A DNA stretch of 64,000 bases from Thalassospira povalilytica (GTDB taxonomy: Bacteria > Pseudomonadota > Alphaproteobacteria > Rhodospirillales > Thalassospiraceae), in the NCBI RefSeq assembly GCF_002844235.1, contig NZ_PGTS01000005.1, positions 1-64,000 of the forward strand. Reading direction: 5' to 3'. Every line of letters starts with the position of its first letter. Within the stretch, counting starts at the first letter, position 1. The notes below the pieces were generated by a model. It was not told the DNA's origin, did no database searches, and saw only the letters and a program-made list of their open reading frames with translations. The position numbers and the translations under genes are program-made. Shown here piece after piece: positions 44,486 to 52,981 of this stretch.

Positions 44486-45763
44486 CTAGTCCGATTTCTG
44501 CATCACAGTTTCATCGGCCTTGGCCAAAACCGCATGCAGCAACACCTGACCACCGGCATCCGACCAGTGTTTGTGGACTTCTTCGATTTCGTTATGCGAA
44601 ATCCCGTCCACACACGGGATAAAGATCATCGCGGTCGGGCAGACCTGTGCGAGATAGCAGGCATCATGCCCCGCCCCCGATACGATTTCGCGGGCCGAGA
44701 ACCCGCCAAGTTCCGCGCCCTTGCGCACCGCATCGACACAGGACGGATCAAACGGCACCGGGGCATAATAGAAAATCTGCTCCAACTCGGTTTTCAGGCC
44801 GATGTCAGCGGCGATCTTTTCAACACCGGCACGAAGGGCCTTGTCCATATCGGCCAGAACCGCATCGTCGGGGTGGCGGAAATCGACGGTAAAGAAGACC
44901 TCGCCCGGGATGACGTTGCGGGAATTCGGATGAATCTGCATCATGCCCACCGTGGCACAGGCCAGCGGCGACCGATCCAGACCGATCTTGTTGACCAGAT
45001 CAATCACACGCGCCGCCCCAAGAAGCGCATCCTTGCGCGTTTTCATCGGTGTCGGACCGGCATGGGCTTCGACACCGGTGAATTTGATTTCATACCAGCG
45101 CTGCCCCTGGGCATCGGTGACAATACCGATATCCTTGCCTTCATCTTCAAGGATCGGGCCCTGTTCGATATGGGCTTCGAAATAGGCCCCCATCGGATGG
45201 GCATCAATGGTCGGCTCGTCCGGGCCCATATAGCCGATCCGTTTCAGTTCCTCGCCCATGGTTTTGCCATCGACGTCAGCCCTCGAATGACCGTATTCAA
45301 GGTCAAACACCTTGGCAAAAACGCCCGAGGAAACCATCGCCGGGGCAAAACGTGAGCCTTCCTCATTTGTCCAGCACACGACTTCAAGCGGGGCTTCGGT
45401 TTCGTATTTGGCTTCATTAAGCGCCCGGATCACTTCAAGCCCCGAAAGCACGCCATAAACACCATCATATTTGCCGCCGGTCGGCTGGCTATCAAGATGG
45501 CTTCCCATCACCACAGGCGGAAGATCGGGATTGCGGCCTTCGCGACGGGCAAAGATATTGCCCATCTTGTCGATCCGGATCGAGCATCCCTCGGCCTTGC
45601 ACCATTTGATGAACAGATCGCGGCTTTCGCGGTCAAGATCGGTCAACGCCAGACGGCACACACCATCCTTTGCGGTTTTGCCGATCTTGGCCATTTCCAT
45701 CAGGCTGTCCCAAAGGCGGTCACCATCAATTGACAGATTTCGGACACTGGGTTGAAGAGTCAT
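44486..45763 (-). CDS. M20-type N-carbamoyl-beta-alanine / allantoate amidohydrolase
   Basis: A 425-residue Zn-dependent amidase of the AmaB/HyuC/AllC group. Metal-ligand motifs GSHLDSQPTGGKYDG (about 87-101), WTNEEGSRFAP (about 131-141) and EAHIEQGP (about 190) are intact, and dimer-contact histidine HAGPTPM is present. It is third in an operon with PreT and PreA at 24 bp spacing, so hydrolysis of carbamoyl-beta-alanine or carbamoyl-beta-aminoisobutyrate is the likely job. A nitrilase-type enzyme for the same step is encoded at 39814-40680. Allantoate or other ureido acids are alternatives. Confidence 0.85.
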   Translation of the reverse strand: MTLQPSVRNLSIDGDRLWDSLMEMAKIGKTAKDGVCRLALTDLDRESRDLFIKWCKAEGCSIRIDKMGNIFARREGRNPDLPPVVMGSHLDSQPTGGKYDGVYGVLSGLEVIRALNEAKYETEAPLEVVCWTNEEGSRFAPAMVSSGVFAKVFDLEYGHSRADVDGKTMGEELKRIGYMGPDEPTIDAHPMGAYFEAHIEQGPILEDEGKDIGIVTDAQGQRWYEIKFTGVEAHAGPTPMKTRKDALLGAARVIDLVNKIGLDRSPLACATVGMMQIHPNSRNVIPGEVFFTVDFRHPDDAVLADMDKALRAGVEKIAADIGLKTELEQIFYYAPVPFDPSCVDAVRKGAELGGFSAREIVSGAGHDACYLAQVCPTAMIFIPCVDGISHNEIEEVHKHWSDAGGQVLLHAVLAKADETVMQKSD

Positions 45764-45787
45764 TATTCAGTCCTTTTGGTTGGTGGC

Positions 45788-47065
45788 CTATTCCGCAGCA
45801 AGGCGCATCGGGTTCAACGGATGTTCCGGCCAGGTCATGGGCGGCTTGTCGGTTTTGACCGGTTCCATGGTGATGCAATCAGGCACCGGACAAATGTGAT
45901 AGCAAAGGTTGCAGCCAACACATTCCTCGTCGACAACTTCAAACAGGCGGCCGCCTTCGGGCTTGTTGGTCATGGTGATCGCCTGATGTGAGGTATCCTC
46001 ACATGCGATGTGGCAACGACCGCATTCGATGCAGTTATCCGGGTTGATCACGGCTTTGGTGTCAAAGTTCATGTTCAACTCGTTCCAGTTCGCCACCTGC
46101 GGCACGGCGGCACGGGTGAACTGTTCAACACTGGTGTAACCCTTGTCATCCATCCACTGGCTCATGCCGTCGATCAGATCATCAACCACGCGGAAACCAT
46201 AGATCATGGCAGCGGTACAAACCTGAACCGCGTTGGAGCCCAGCGCCATGAATTCGACCGCATCTTTCCAGGTGGTGATGCCGCCAATTCCGGAAATGTG
46301 AAGGTTCTTCGTTTCCGGCGTGCGGGCAATTTCAGCCACCATGTTCAGTGCAATCGGCTTGACCGCCGATCCGCAATACCCGCCATGCGTTCCCTTGCCA
46401 TCGACCATCGGTTCGGGGACCATCTGATCGATATCGACCGAAATGATCGAGTTAACGGTGTTAATCAGCGATACCGCATCCGCCCCGCCCTTATAGGCGG
46501 CCTCGGCCGACCACAGGATATTGGTGATGTTCGGTGTCAGCTTGGTAAAGACCGGAATATCGACCGCATCCTTGACCCAGCGTGTGACCTGTTCGACCAT
46601 TTCCGGCACCTGCCCGATCGCCGAACCCATACCGCGTTCGCACATGCCATGCGGGCAACCAAGGTTAAGTTCGATGCCATGCACGCCACTTTCGGCGATC
46701 TGCTGGGCAAGGTCCTTCCAGGCGCGTTCCTCGATCGGGGCCATCATCGATCCGATAATGACGTGATCGGGATATTCCGCACGGCATTCACGGATTTCCT
46801 GAAGGTTCACCGACAACGGACGATCGGAAATCAGTTCGATATTGTTGATGCCAAGCAACCGACGGTTCTGGTCATGATGGGCACCATAGCGCGACGATAC
46901 GTTGACCACGGGCGGATCAATGCCCAGCGTCTTCCAGACAACCCCGCCCCAGCCTGCTTCAAAGGCGCGAACGACGTTGTATTTTTTGTCGGTCGGCGGT
47001 GCAGATGCCAGCCAGAACGGGTTTAGCGAATCAATCCCGGCGATTTTGCAGCTTAGATCAGCCAT
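45788..47065 (-). CDS. preA: NAD-dependent dihydropyrimidine dehydrogenase subunit PreA
   Basis: A 425-residue protein. Residues about 1-310 form an FMN TIM barrel of the dihydroorotate dehydrogenase class (NPFWLASAPPTDKKYNV, GIELNLGCPHGMCERGMG, SAVKPIALNMVAEI). The C-terminus carries two 4Fe-4S motifs, CIECGRCHIAC and CVGCNLCYHICPVPDC. It reduces uracil and thymine to their dihydro forms with PreT, corresponding to the C-terminal half of mammalian DPD. Start ATG 47065. It is 26 bp after preT. Confidence 0.95.
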   Translation of the reverse strand: MADLSCKIAGIDSLNPFWLASAPPTDKKYNVVRAFEAGWGGVVWKTLGIDPPVVNVSSRYGAHHDQNRRLLGINNIELISDRPLSVNLQEIRECRAEYPDHVIIGSMMAPIEERAWKDLAQQIAESGVHGIELNLGCPHGMCERGMGSAIGQVPEMVEQVTRWVKDAVDIPVFTKLTPNITNILWSAEAAYKGGADAVSLINTVNSIISVDIDQMVPEPMVDGKGTHGGYCGSAVKPIALNMVAEIARTPETKNLHISGIGGITTWKDAVEFMALGSNAVQVCTAAMIYGFRVVDDLIDGMSQWMDDKGYTSVEQFTRAAVPQVANWNELNMNFDTKAVINPDNCIECGRCHIACEDTSHQAITMTNKPEGGRLFEVVDEECVGCNLCYHICPVPDCITMEPVKTDKPPMTWPEHPLNPMRLAAE

Positions 47066-47091
47066 TTTTCTCTCTCCCTTTGGCTTACGGT

Positions 47092-48450
47092 TCAAGCGGA
47101 TTTCAGGAATGCATCAATGGCAATGGCGGCCTGTTTGCCGTCCTCGACCGACTGAACCGTCAGGTCCTCGCCGCTTTTGATGCAGTCCCCACCGGCGAAC
47201 ACGCCCGGGGCTGTTGTCTGATAGTTTTCATCGACCACGATTTTGCCGCCGGCGATCTCCATCCCGGCAAGGTCATCGGTTTTGATTTTTTGTCCGATGG
47301 CTTTCAAAATCTGATCGGCGCGCACTTCGAAAGTTTCGCCGGTGCCAACCAGCTTGCCACTGGCATCAAGTTCGGTTTTTTCGAACTCCATGCCAATCAG
47401 CTTGCCATTGGCCTTGATCGCGACCGGCTTTGCCCAATAGCGGACAACCACACCATTGGTTTTCGCCAGATCCTGTTCGAATTCGGTGGCCGACATATGT
47501 TCGGCACCACGGCGATACACCAGGGTGACTTCTTCGGCACCAAGGCGCTTGGCCTGAACCGCGGCGTCGATTGCGGTGTTACCACCGCCAATGACAATCA
47601 CCTTGTCACCAACCGGCATGTCGGTTTTCGGTTCGGTCTGACGAAGCTTTTCGATAAAGCTGATGGCGTCATCAATGCCCGGGAATTCTTCGCCCTTAAG
47701 GCCAAGATTGTTGGTCGATCCAAGACCGACACCGACAAACACGGCGTCATAGGAATCTTTCAGCGCCTCGATGCTGATATCGCGGCCAAGCGCCTTGTTG
47801 TATTCGATGCGAATACCACCGATGCCAAGCAGGAATTCAACTTCGCGCTGGGCAAAGTCATTGGTCATCTTATAGGCGGCCAAACCATATTCGTTCAAAC
47901 CGCCCGGTTTTGCCTTGGCTTCAAACACCGTGACATTATGGCCCAGCATCGCCGCGCGATGCGCGCATGAAAGACCCGCCGGACCGGCCCCGATCACGGC
48001 AATCGATTTGCCGGTTTCAGGCGCACGCTTGAACGGATGGGGCAGATCGCGCGCCATCAAATGATCAACAGCAAAACGTTGCAAACTTCCGATTTCAACA
48101 GCCGTGTCTTCGGCAACGTTACGTACGCAGGCCTCTTCGCACAGCACTTCGGTCGGACAGGCACGGGCACAGGTGCCGCCCATGATATTGGCTGACAAAA
48201 TGGTCTTTGCCGCACCATCCGGGTTGCCGGTGCTGATTTTGCGGATGAAGGTCGGGATATCAATCGATGTCGGGCATGCGGTGACACAAGGGGCGTCATA
48301 GCAATAAAGACAGCGGTTGCTTTCTGCCATTGCCTGAAGGGTGGAATATGGCGGATGCAGATCGGAAAAACCGTCATCTGCGTCATTGTGGCCGATGCCG
48401 CCATGATGGGCACCGGATTTGGAAACTTGCTTGGCCTGCAAGGTGGTCAT
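47092..48450 (-). CDS. preT: NAD-dependent dihydropyrimidine dehydrogenase subunit PreT
   Basis: A 452-residue electron-transfer subunit of the glutamate synthase small chain class. The N-terminal Fe-S cysteines (CLYCYDAPCVTACP, then CARACPTEVLCEEACVR) precede an FAD site (AVIGAGPAGLSCAHRAAMLG) and an NAD(P) site (VIVIGGGNTAIDAAVQAKRLG, in part GGGNTAIDAA). It passes electrons from NADH to PreA. Start ATG 48450 follows GGGAGA. It is the first gene of the preT-preA-M20 hydrolase operon, with a RutR-like box 315 bp upstream. Confidence 0.95.
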   Translation of the reverse strand: MTTLQAKQVSKSGAHHGGIGHNDADDGFSDLHPPYSTLQAMAESNRCLYCYDAPCVTACPTSIDIPTFIRKISTGNPDGAAKTILSANIMGGTCARACPTEVLCEEACVRNVAEDTAVEIGSLQRFAVDHLMARDLPHPFKRAPETGKSIAVIGAGPAGLSCAHRAAMLGHNVTVFEAKAKPGGLNEYGLAAYKMTNDFAQREVEFLLGIGGIRIEYNKALGRDISIEALKDSYDAVFVGVGLGSTNNLGLKGEEFPGIDDAISFIEKLRQTEPKTDMPVGDKVIVIGGGNTAIDAAVQAKRLGAEEVTLVYRRGAEHMSATEFEQDLAKTNGVVVRYWAKPVAIKANGKLIGMEFEKTELDASGKLVGTGETFEVRADQILKAIGQKIKTDDLAGMEIAGGKIVVDENYQTTAPGVFAGGDCIKSGEDLTVQSVEDGKQAAIAIDAFLKSA

Positions 48451-48980
48451 TGGTTTTGTCTCCCTGCCAAAAAGGCGTCCTCTCCTGATGTCGTCGAGAG
48501 ACAAAACAAGAATGCAAAAACAGTCTGACCGTTATCGGCACGGTAATCCCGTATCGGGATTGAAGATGGAATTATGGCGTGCGCGGACGGGGCGGACCCG
48601 ACCAACTCTGGGTCTTTCTGTTCTGAACATTCTTGGCGTATCCGTTCAGCAAATGCTGAACTGTTTCCCAGTATCTAATCTGTCGTGCGGTTATGATTTC
48701 GGGGTTATCCCCGGTTGATTACACGTACAGATGCCTCTCTCTGACGGTTACAGCATGTCCAATCCTGATCATTTGGTCAAGATTAAAAATCCGAATTGTT
48801 ATTCCTGCGTCAAAACGGCTGATTTCCCCACGGAAACCGCCATCTGCAACCAGCTGGCGCTTGGATTTCTTACTGGTCTCGAACATCCGCCATCACATTG
48901 ATTTGGCGATATTTTACGCTGGCTTTAACCCGATGAACTAAAGTAACGTTATGTCATAAGCCCATTTCGGATCGCGCGTG
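48451..48980. other. 530-bp intergenic region between preT and the thioesterase gene
   Basis: It holds the RutR-like box at 48765-48780 and two perfect hairpins, AATCCCG/CGGGATT (48545-48561) and GTTCAGC/GCTGAAC (48644-48661), which would fall in the preT leader. I see no gene. Confidence 0.5.
48765..48780. promoter_or_regulatory. RutR-type operator upstream of preT
   Basis: CTGATCATTTGGTCAA matches TTGACCA-nn-TGGTCAA at 12 of 14 defined positions. It shares its left end and complete right-hand GGTCAA with the site before the RutR-like gene. It is 315 bp from the preT start and 201 bp from the thioesterase start. Confidence 0.65.
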
Positions 48981-49400
48981 ATGACATCAAACGAAACTGC
49001 CACGGACACCCTTCCCGATCGTCAACCATCGGTTCGGGCCGTTGCCATGCCATCGGACACCAATCCGAGCGGTGATATCTTTGGCGGCTGGTTGATGTCG
49101 CAAATGGACCTGGCGGCCGGGACCGCGGCGGCACGCCGCGCCAAGGGCAGAACCGCCACGGTCTTTGTCGATACCATGTCGTTCCTGCGCCCGGTCCATG
49201 TCGGGGATGAAGTTTCTTTCTTTACCGAAATCATCCATGAAGGCCGTACGTCGCTTCGCATCAATGTCGAAGCCTGGCGCCAGACCCGGTTCCAAGAAAC
49301 ATCGGAAAAAGTCACCGAAGGCGTCTTTACCTTTGTCGCACTTGATGACGAGGGTCGGCCGCGCCCGATTGATCCGGAGCCCGAAACACCAACCGCCTGA
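48981..49400 (+). CDS. Acyl-CoA thioesterase (hotdog fold, YciA type)
   Basis: A 139-residue single hotdog domain. MPSDTNPSGDIFGGWLMSQMDLAAG, cited by NPSGDIFGGWLMSQMD (about 29-44), contains the catalytic Asp region, and SFLRPVHVGDEVSFF is the following family segment. It hydrolyses acyl-CoA esters in the cytoplasm. Start ATG 48981 is preceded by an in-frame GTG; the ATG is preferred. It is monocistronic, with a terminator immediately after. Confidence 0.88.
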   Translation: MTSNETATDTLPDRQPSVRAVAMPSDTNPSGDIFGGWLMSQMDLAAGTAAARRAKGRTATVFVDTMSFLRPVHVGDEVSFFTEIIHEGRTSLRINVEAWRQTRFQETSEKVTEGVFTFVALDDEGRPRPIDPEPETPTA

Positions 49401-49416
49401 ACCAGTACGAACAATA

Positions 49417-49450
49417 AAAACGCCCGCAAATCATTGCTTGCGGGCGTTTT
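49417..49450. terminator. Bidirectional terminator between thioesterase and efflux genes
   Basis: A 13-bp perfect stem (AAAACGCCCGCAA / TTGCGGGCGTTTT, 8-base loop) is followed by GTTTTG on the plus strand. Confidence 0.9.
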
Positions 49451-49470
49451 GTTTTGGAATATCGGGAACG

Positions 49471-51024
49471 CTATTCCATGACTTCCATATGTTCGTCATC
49501 AGTTGGTTTGGCCCGTTTAGGCCCCTGCATCAGCAACAGCAACGGCACCACCCCGATCACGATCCACATCATCGCCTGAAAATCATTGAGATAGGCAATC
49601 GTGCTGGCCTGTGCTGTGACAACCTTATTAAGCATCACCGCCCCGGTCTGTGTGTGCCAGTCCCAAAGATCGGGCAACCACGGGCTTTGCAGGGCCATGC
49701 GGAACGGGGTCAGCTTTTCGGCCAGACTTGCATGCACCACCTGGGTATTCTGGGTCAGCATGGTGGTCATGACCGAAATGCCGATGCTTGATCCGATATT
49801 GCGCATCAGGCTGAACATCGCCGTGCCTTCGGTCCGGTAATGCGGGTTCAGGGTCGCAAAGGTAATCGTACTAAGCGGCACGAAAATGAAACCAAGCCCG
49901 ATCCCCTGAATGATGCCGGTCCGGATAATCACGAACTCGCTGACATCGGTGGTAAATCCGATCATCTCGTAAAGTGACAAGGCCGTCATAAACAGACCAA
50001 ACAGGATCAGAAGCCGGGTATCAATCCGCCCGACCAGTCGCCCGACCATCATCATGGCAATCATGGTGCCCACCCCGCGCGGGGCCAGCAACATGCCCGC
50101 GGTTACCACCGGATATCCCATCAGGTTTTGCAAAAATGGCGGCAACAATGCCAAAGTCGCCAGCAACACCACGCCAACCACAAAGATGAAAAACAGCCCG
50201 ACGACAAAATTGCGGTCGGCAAACAGACCCGGTTCCAGAAACGGGTTTCTTGCGGTGAACATATGGACAATGAACATATAAAGACACACCGCCGCCAGCG
50301 CCGTTTCAATGATGATTTCCCACGATGAAAACCAGTTCTGGCTTTCGCCGCGATCCAGCATCATCTGAAGCGCCCCGATCGACAGGCTCAGCAATGCAAA
50401 GCCGAACCAGTCAAAGGACAGACCGGGTCTTTTATCGGTTTCGGGCACAAAGGCCATGATGCCAAACAGCGCCATCAAACCGATGGGAAGGTTGATGTAA
50501 AACACCCAGCGCCAGTTATAAAATTCGGTCAGATAACCGCCCAGTGTCGGACCCAAAATCGGCCCCAACATCACCCCCATCCCCCACATCGCCATGGCCG
50601 AGCCATGCTTTTCCTTGGGGTAGGTATCAAGCAGCACCGCCTGTGACAGCGGCACAAGCCCCGCCCCAAACGCGCCCTGCAACAGACGGAACGCCACCAT
50701 TTCTTCAAGCGATACGGCCGCCCCGCACAGCATGGAGGCAATGGTAAAGCCGGTAACAGAGACCAGAAACAGCTTCTTGCGGCCAAAGCGCGCGGCCAGA
50801 AAACCGGTCGGCGGCGTCATGATCGCAGCCGCCACAATATAGGATGTCAGCACCCAGGAAATCTGATCCTGGGTCGCGGCCATGCTGCCCTGCATATGGG
50901 GCAAGGCAACGTTGGCAATGGTGGTGTCGAGTGCCTGCATGATGGTTGCAAGCATGATCGAAACGGTGGTCAGACCGCGTTCAAGCGGCGTTGTCTCGCT
51001 GGCCGCCGTGGCGGCAGCACTCAT
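49471..51024 (-). CDS. emrB: MFS multidrug efflux permease, DHA2/EmrB family
   Basis: A 517-residue, 14-segment major facilitator. DTTIANVALPHMQG near residue 33 and GFLAARFGRKKLFL (motif A) near 75 are typical of EmrB, as is the motif C region GPILGPTLGGYL. It forms a tripartite proton-driven pump with the periplasmic adaptor EmrA and a TolC-like channel not seen here. Its ATG overlaps the emrA stop by four bases. Regulation by the MarR protein encoded first in the operon is likely. Confidence 0.9.
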   Translation of the reverse strand: MSAAATAASETTPLERGLTTVSIMLATIMQALDTTIANVALPHMQGSMAATQDQISWVLTSYIVAAAIMTPPTGFLAARFGRKKLFLVSVTGFTIASMLCGAAVSLEEMVAFRLLQGAFGAGLVPLSQAVLLDTYPKEKHGSAMAMWGMGVMLGPILGPTLGGYLTEFYNWRWVFYINLPIGLMALFGIMAFVPETDKRPGLSFDWFGFALLSLSIGALQMMLDRGESQNWFSSWEIIIETALAAVCLYMFIVHMFTARNPFLEPGLFADRNFVVGLFFIFVVGVVLLATLALLPPFLQNLMGYPVVTAGMLLAPRGVGTMIAMMMVGRLVGRIDTRLLILFGLFMTALSLYEMIGFTTDVSEFVIIRTGIIQGIGLGFIFVPLSTITFATLNPHYRTEGTAMFSLMRNIGSSIGISVMTTMLTQNTQVVHASLAEKLTPFRMALQSPWLPDLWDWHTQTGAVMLNKVVTAQASTIAYLNDFQAMMWIVIGVVPLLLLMQGPKRAKPTDDEHMEVME

Positions 51025-52196
51025 TGTGCGGCCCCGGGCATCGTATGACCGGTTCCGGTTCCGGTTTCAGTTCCGGCCTCGGCCTGATTGATGCCAATCC
51101 ATGACATCATGGTGGCGGCAAATGCCGGGACTTCGCGCTGGTGATGGGTGTCAATTTCGACTTCGGTGCTCATGCCGGCGCGCAGCGGCGGCAGATCATC
51201 ATCACGATTGATTGCGATGCGTACCGGAACACGCTGCACCACCTTGACCCAGTTGCCGGTCGCATTCTGCGCCGGGATCACGGAAAATTCCGCGCCGGTC
51301 GCCGGTGCTACGGAATGCACAACCCCGTGCCATACATGATCGGGATAGGCATCCACCTTGATGTCGGCTTCCTGCCCGGGTTCAAGATGGGTCAGTTCGA
51401 CTTCCTTGAAATTGGCGTCAATCCATTGAACGTCGCTTGAAACCAGACTTGCCATCGCCGAACCGGCTTTGACATAGGCGCCTTCTTCGGGCTTGTTGCT
51501 CAGCACACCATTAAACGGTGCAATGATTTCGGTGTGTTTCAGATCAAGCTCGGCACGGGCCAGATCAAATTTTGCCTGCTGATATTGCGGCAGATTTTCA
51601 ATCGGGGTATCGGCATCCCCGCCCAGCTTTGACAGGGTGGTTTTCATTGCCCGCTGATTAAGGACGATGCGTTGCTTGGCGGCCAGAAGGTTGTTCTGGG
51701 CTTCGTCAAGTGCTGCTTGTGATGCCACATTGCTTTTACGCAGCGCCTGCTGCCGATCAAATTTCTTCTGGGCGTAATCGAGATTGATCTTGGCCAGTTC
51801 AAGGCTGCCTGCCAGTTCGTCATAACTGTGGCGCAGGGCGTCGACTTCCTGTTTAATCGCATTCAGATTGGCATGGGCGCGTTCAACCGCGATCTGATAG
51901 GGGCGCGGATCAATGCGAAACAGCACGTCGCCCTTGTGGACCTGCTGGTTTTCATCGACCAGAATTTCACTGACCGGTCCGTCAATTTCCGGTGCGATGG
52001 CCACCATGTCGGCATGGACATAGGCATTCTCGGTGCTGACAAACCGCCCGCCGGTATAATACCAGTAGGCCCCGCCCACCACCACGGCAAGCGGCCCGGC
52101 CAGCAACAGCACCGGACGCAACCAGCGTTTTCTTGGTTTTGACACAGGATTTTCGTTCGCTGCCGACGGGGCAGCATTCTGATTTTGATCTGACAT
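51021..52196 (-). CDS. emrA: HlyD-family membrane fusion protein, EmrA type
   Basis: A 391-residue periplasmic adaptor anchored by one N-terminal membrane segment (VLLLAGPLAVVVGGAYWYY, about 29-47). A lipoyl-like half (YVHADMVAIAPEIDGPVSEI) leads to a long coiled-coil hairpin (about 105-215) and the second half (APFNGVLSNKPEEGAYVKAG). The C-terminus ends in a Thr-Gly repeat (ETGTGTGHT) encoded by CCGGTT-type repeats. It bridges EmrB to an outer-membrane channel. It is 18 bp after the MarR gene. Confidence 0.9.
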   Translation of the reverse strand: MSDQNQNAAPSAANENPVSKPRKRWLRPVLLLAGPLAVVVGGAYWYYTGGRFVSTENAYVHADMVAIAPEIDGPVSEILVDENQQVHKGDVLFRIDPRPYQIAVERAHANLNAIKQEVDALRHSYDELAGSLELAKINLDYAQKKFDRQQALRKSNVASQAALDEAQNNLLAAKQRIVLNQRAMKTTLSKLGGDADTPIENLPQYQQAKFDLARAELDLKHTEIIAPFNGVLSNKPEEGAYVKAGSAMASLVSSDVQWIDANFKEVELTHLEPGQEADIKVDAYPDHVWHGVVHSVAPATGAEFSVIPAQNATGNWVKVVQRVPVRIAINRDDDLPPLRAGMSTEVEIDTHHQREVPAFAATMMSWIGINQAEAGTETGTGTGHTMPGAAQ

Positions 52197-52214
52197 GATT
52201 TTCGGGGCCTTGAT

Positions 52215-52736
52215 TTATGCGGTCTTTGAGCTGTCTAGCTTTGAGCTGGCTGGCTTTGGGTCGGTTGGCGCGTCGGTGTCGGTATGCTTGCTGCCCTGTT
52301 CGACAGCGGTCAGGTTGTCATGCATCCGGCCCAGAACAGAAATCAGCATCTGCTGCATATCCGGGGAGATCCCGGTCATGGCATCTTCGCGCGCCGCAGC
52401 CGCAACCACATAAATGCGATCAAGCAGCGGTTTGGCCGCATCGGTGACATACAGCTGAAAGGCGCGCCGGTCATCGGGATCGGGCCGGCGTTCGACCAGC
52501 CCTTCCTCGACAAGCTTGTCAATCAGGCGTGCGGCTGTAATCGGCTGGATTTCAAGCATTTCCGCCAAGGCAACCTGACGCATGCCTTCGCCACGCGCGA
52601 CATAGACAAGCGCCTGCATCTGGGCCTGGGTCAGGCCGAATTCGTCCGCGTGACGCATGAAATTGCGCCGCATCAGACGGGTCACGTCCTTCATCAAAAA
52701 GCCGATATTCTGTTTGGGATCGGTGAATTTTGGCAT
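52215..52736 (-). CDS. MarR-family regulator of the emrAB genes
   Basis: A 173-residue winged-helix protein. The DNA-binding part is visible as QVALAEMLEIQPITAARLIDKL and the wing as VERRPDPDDRRAFQLYVT. The C-terminus has a hydrophilic 25-residue tail (KHTDTDAPTDPKPASSKL) encoded by imperfect repeats. It is first in a marR-emrA-emrB operon, an arrangement usual for a drug-responsive local repressor. A 31-bp dyad upstream may be its operator. Confidence 0.88.
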   Translation of the reverse strand: MPKFTDPKQNIGFLMKDVTRLMRRNFMRHADEFGLTQAQMQALVYVARGEGMRQVALAEMLEIQPITAARLIDKLVEEGLVERRPDPDDRRAFQLYVTDAAKPLLDRIYVVAAAAREDAMTGISPDMQQMLISVLGRMHDNLTAVEQGSKHTDTDAPTDPKPASSKLDSSKTA

Positions 52737-52763
52737 TCGCCAACTCTGTCAAAGTCGCATGGT

Positions 52764-52794
52764 TGATATATAATAAGCAATATATACTATATCA
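52764..52794. promoter_or_regulatory. Candidate MarR operator
   Basis: TGATATA (52764-52770) and TATATCA (52788-52794) are perfect inverted arms 17 bp apart, with internal ATATAT repeats, 28 bp before the MarR start codon. AT-rich dyads of this kind are usual MarR targets and here would overlap the promoter. Confidence 0.6.
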
Positions 52795-52981
52795 CCTTGA
52801 TGACTTCAAGTCAGTTGCCATCATCCCCGCCCTGCGGCAATGACATGGCTGCTGATCATCACGGGTCTCTATGCAAGCAGGGGCAAATATGCGATTTTAA
52901 TCGGCACAGGCAGCAGGCTGTGATAGAAGCCGCGCCAGAGAGATTTCCCGCAGACGACCAAATAGAAAAGACCCGCAAGTG

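Noticed and set aside
46010-48301. Several plus-strand frames of 300 or more codons opposite preA and preT
   Set aside because: They are shadows of genes with Fe-S, FAD and FMN motifs on the minus strand.
52764-52794. Considered as a TATA-rich promoter only
   Set aside because: The exact 7-bp arms at 17-bp spacing before a MarR gene make an operator more likely, though promoter overlap is expected.
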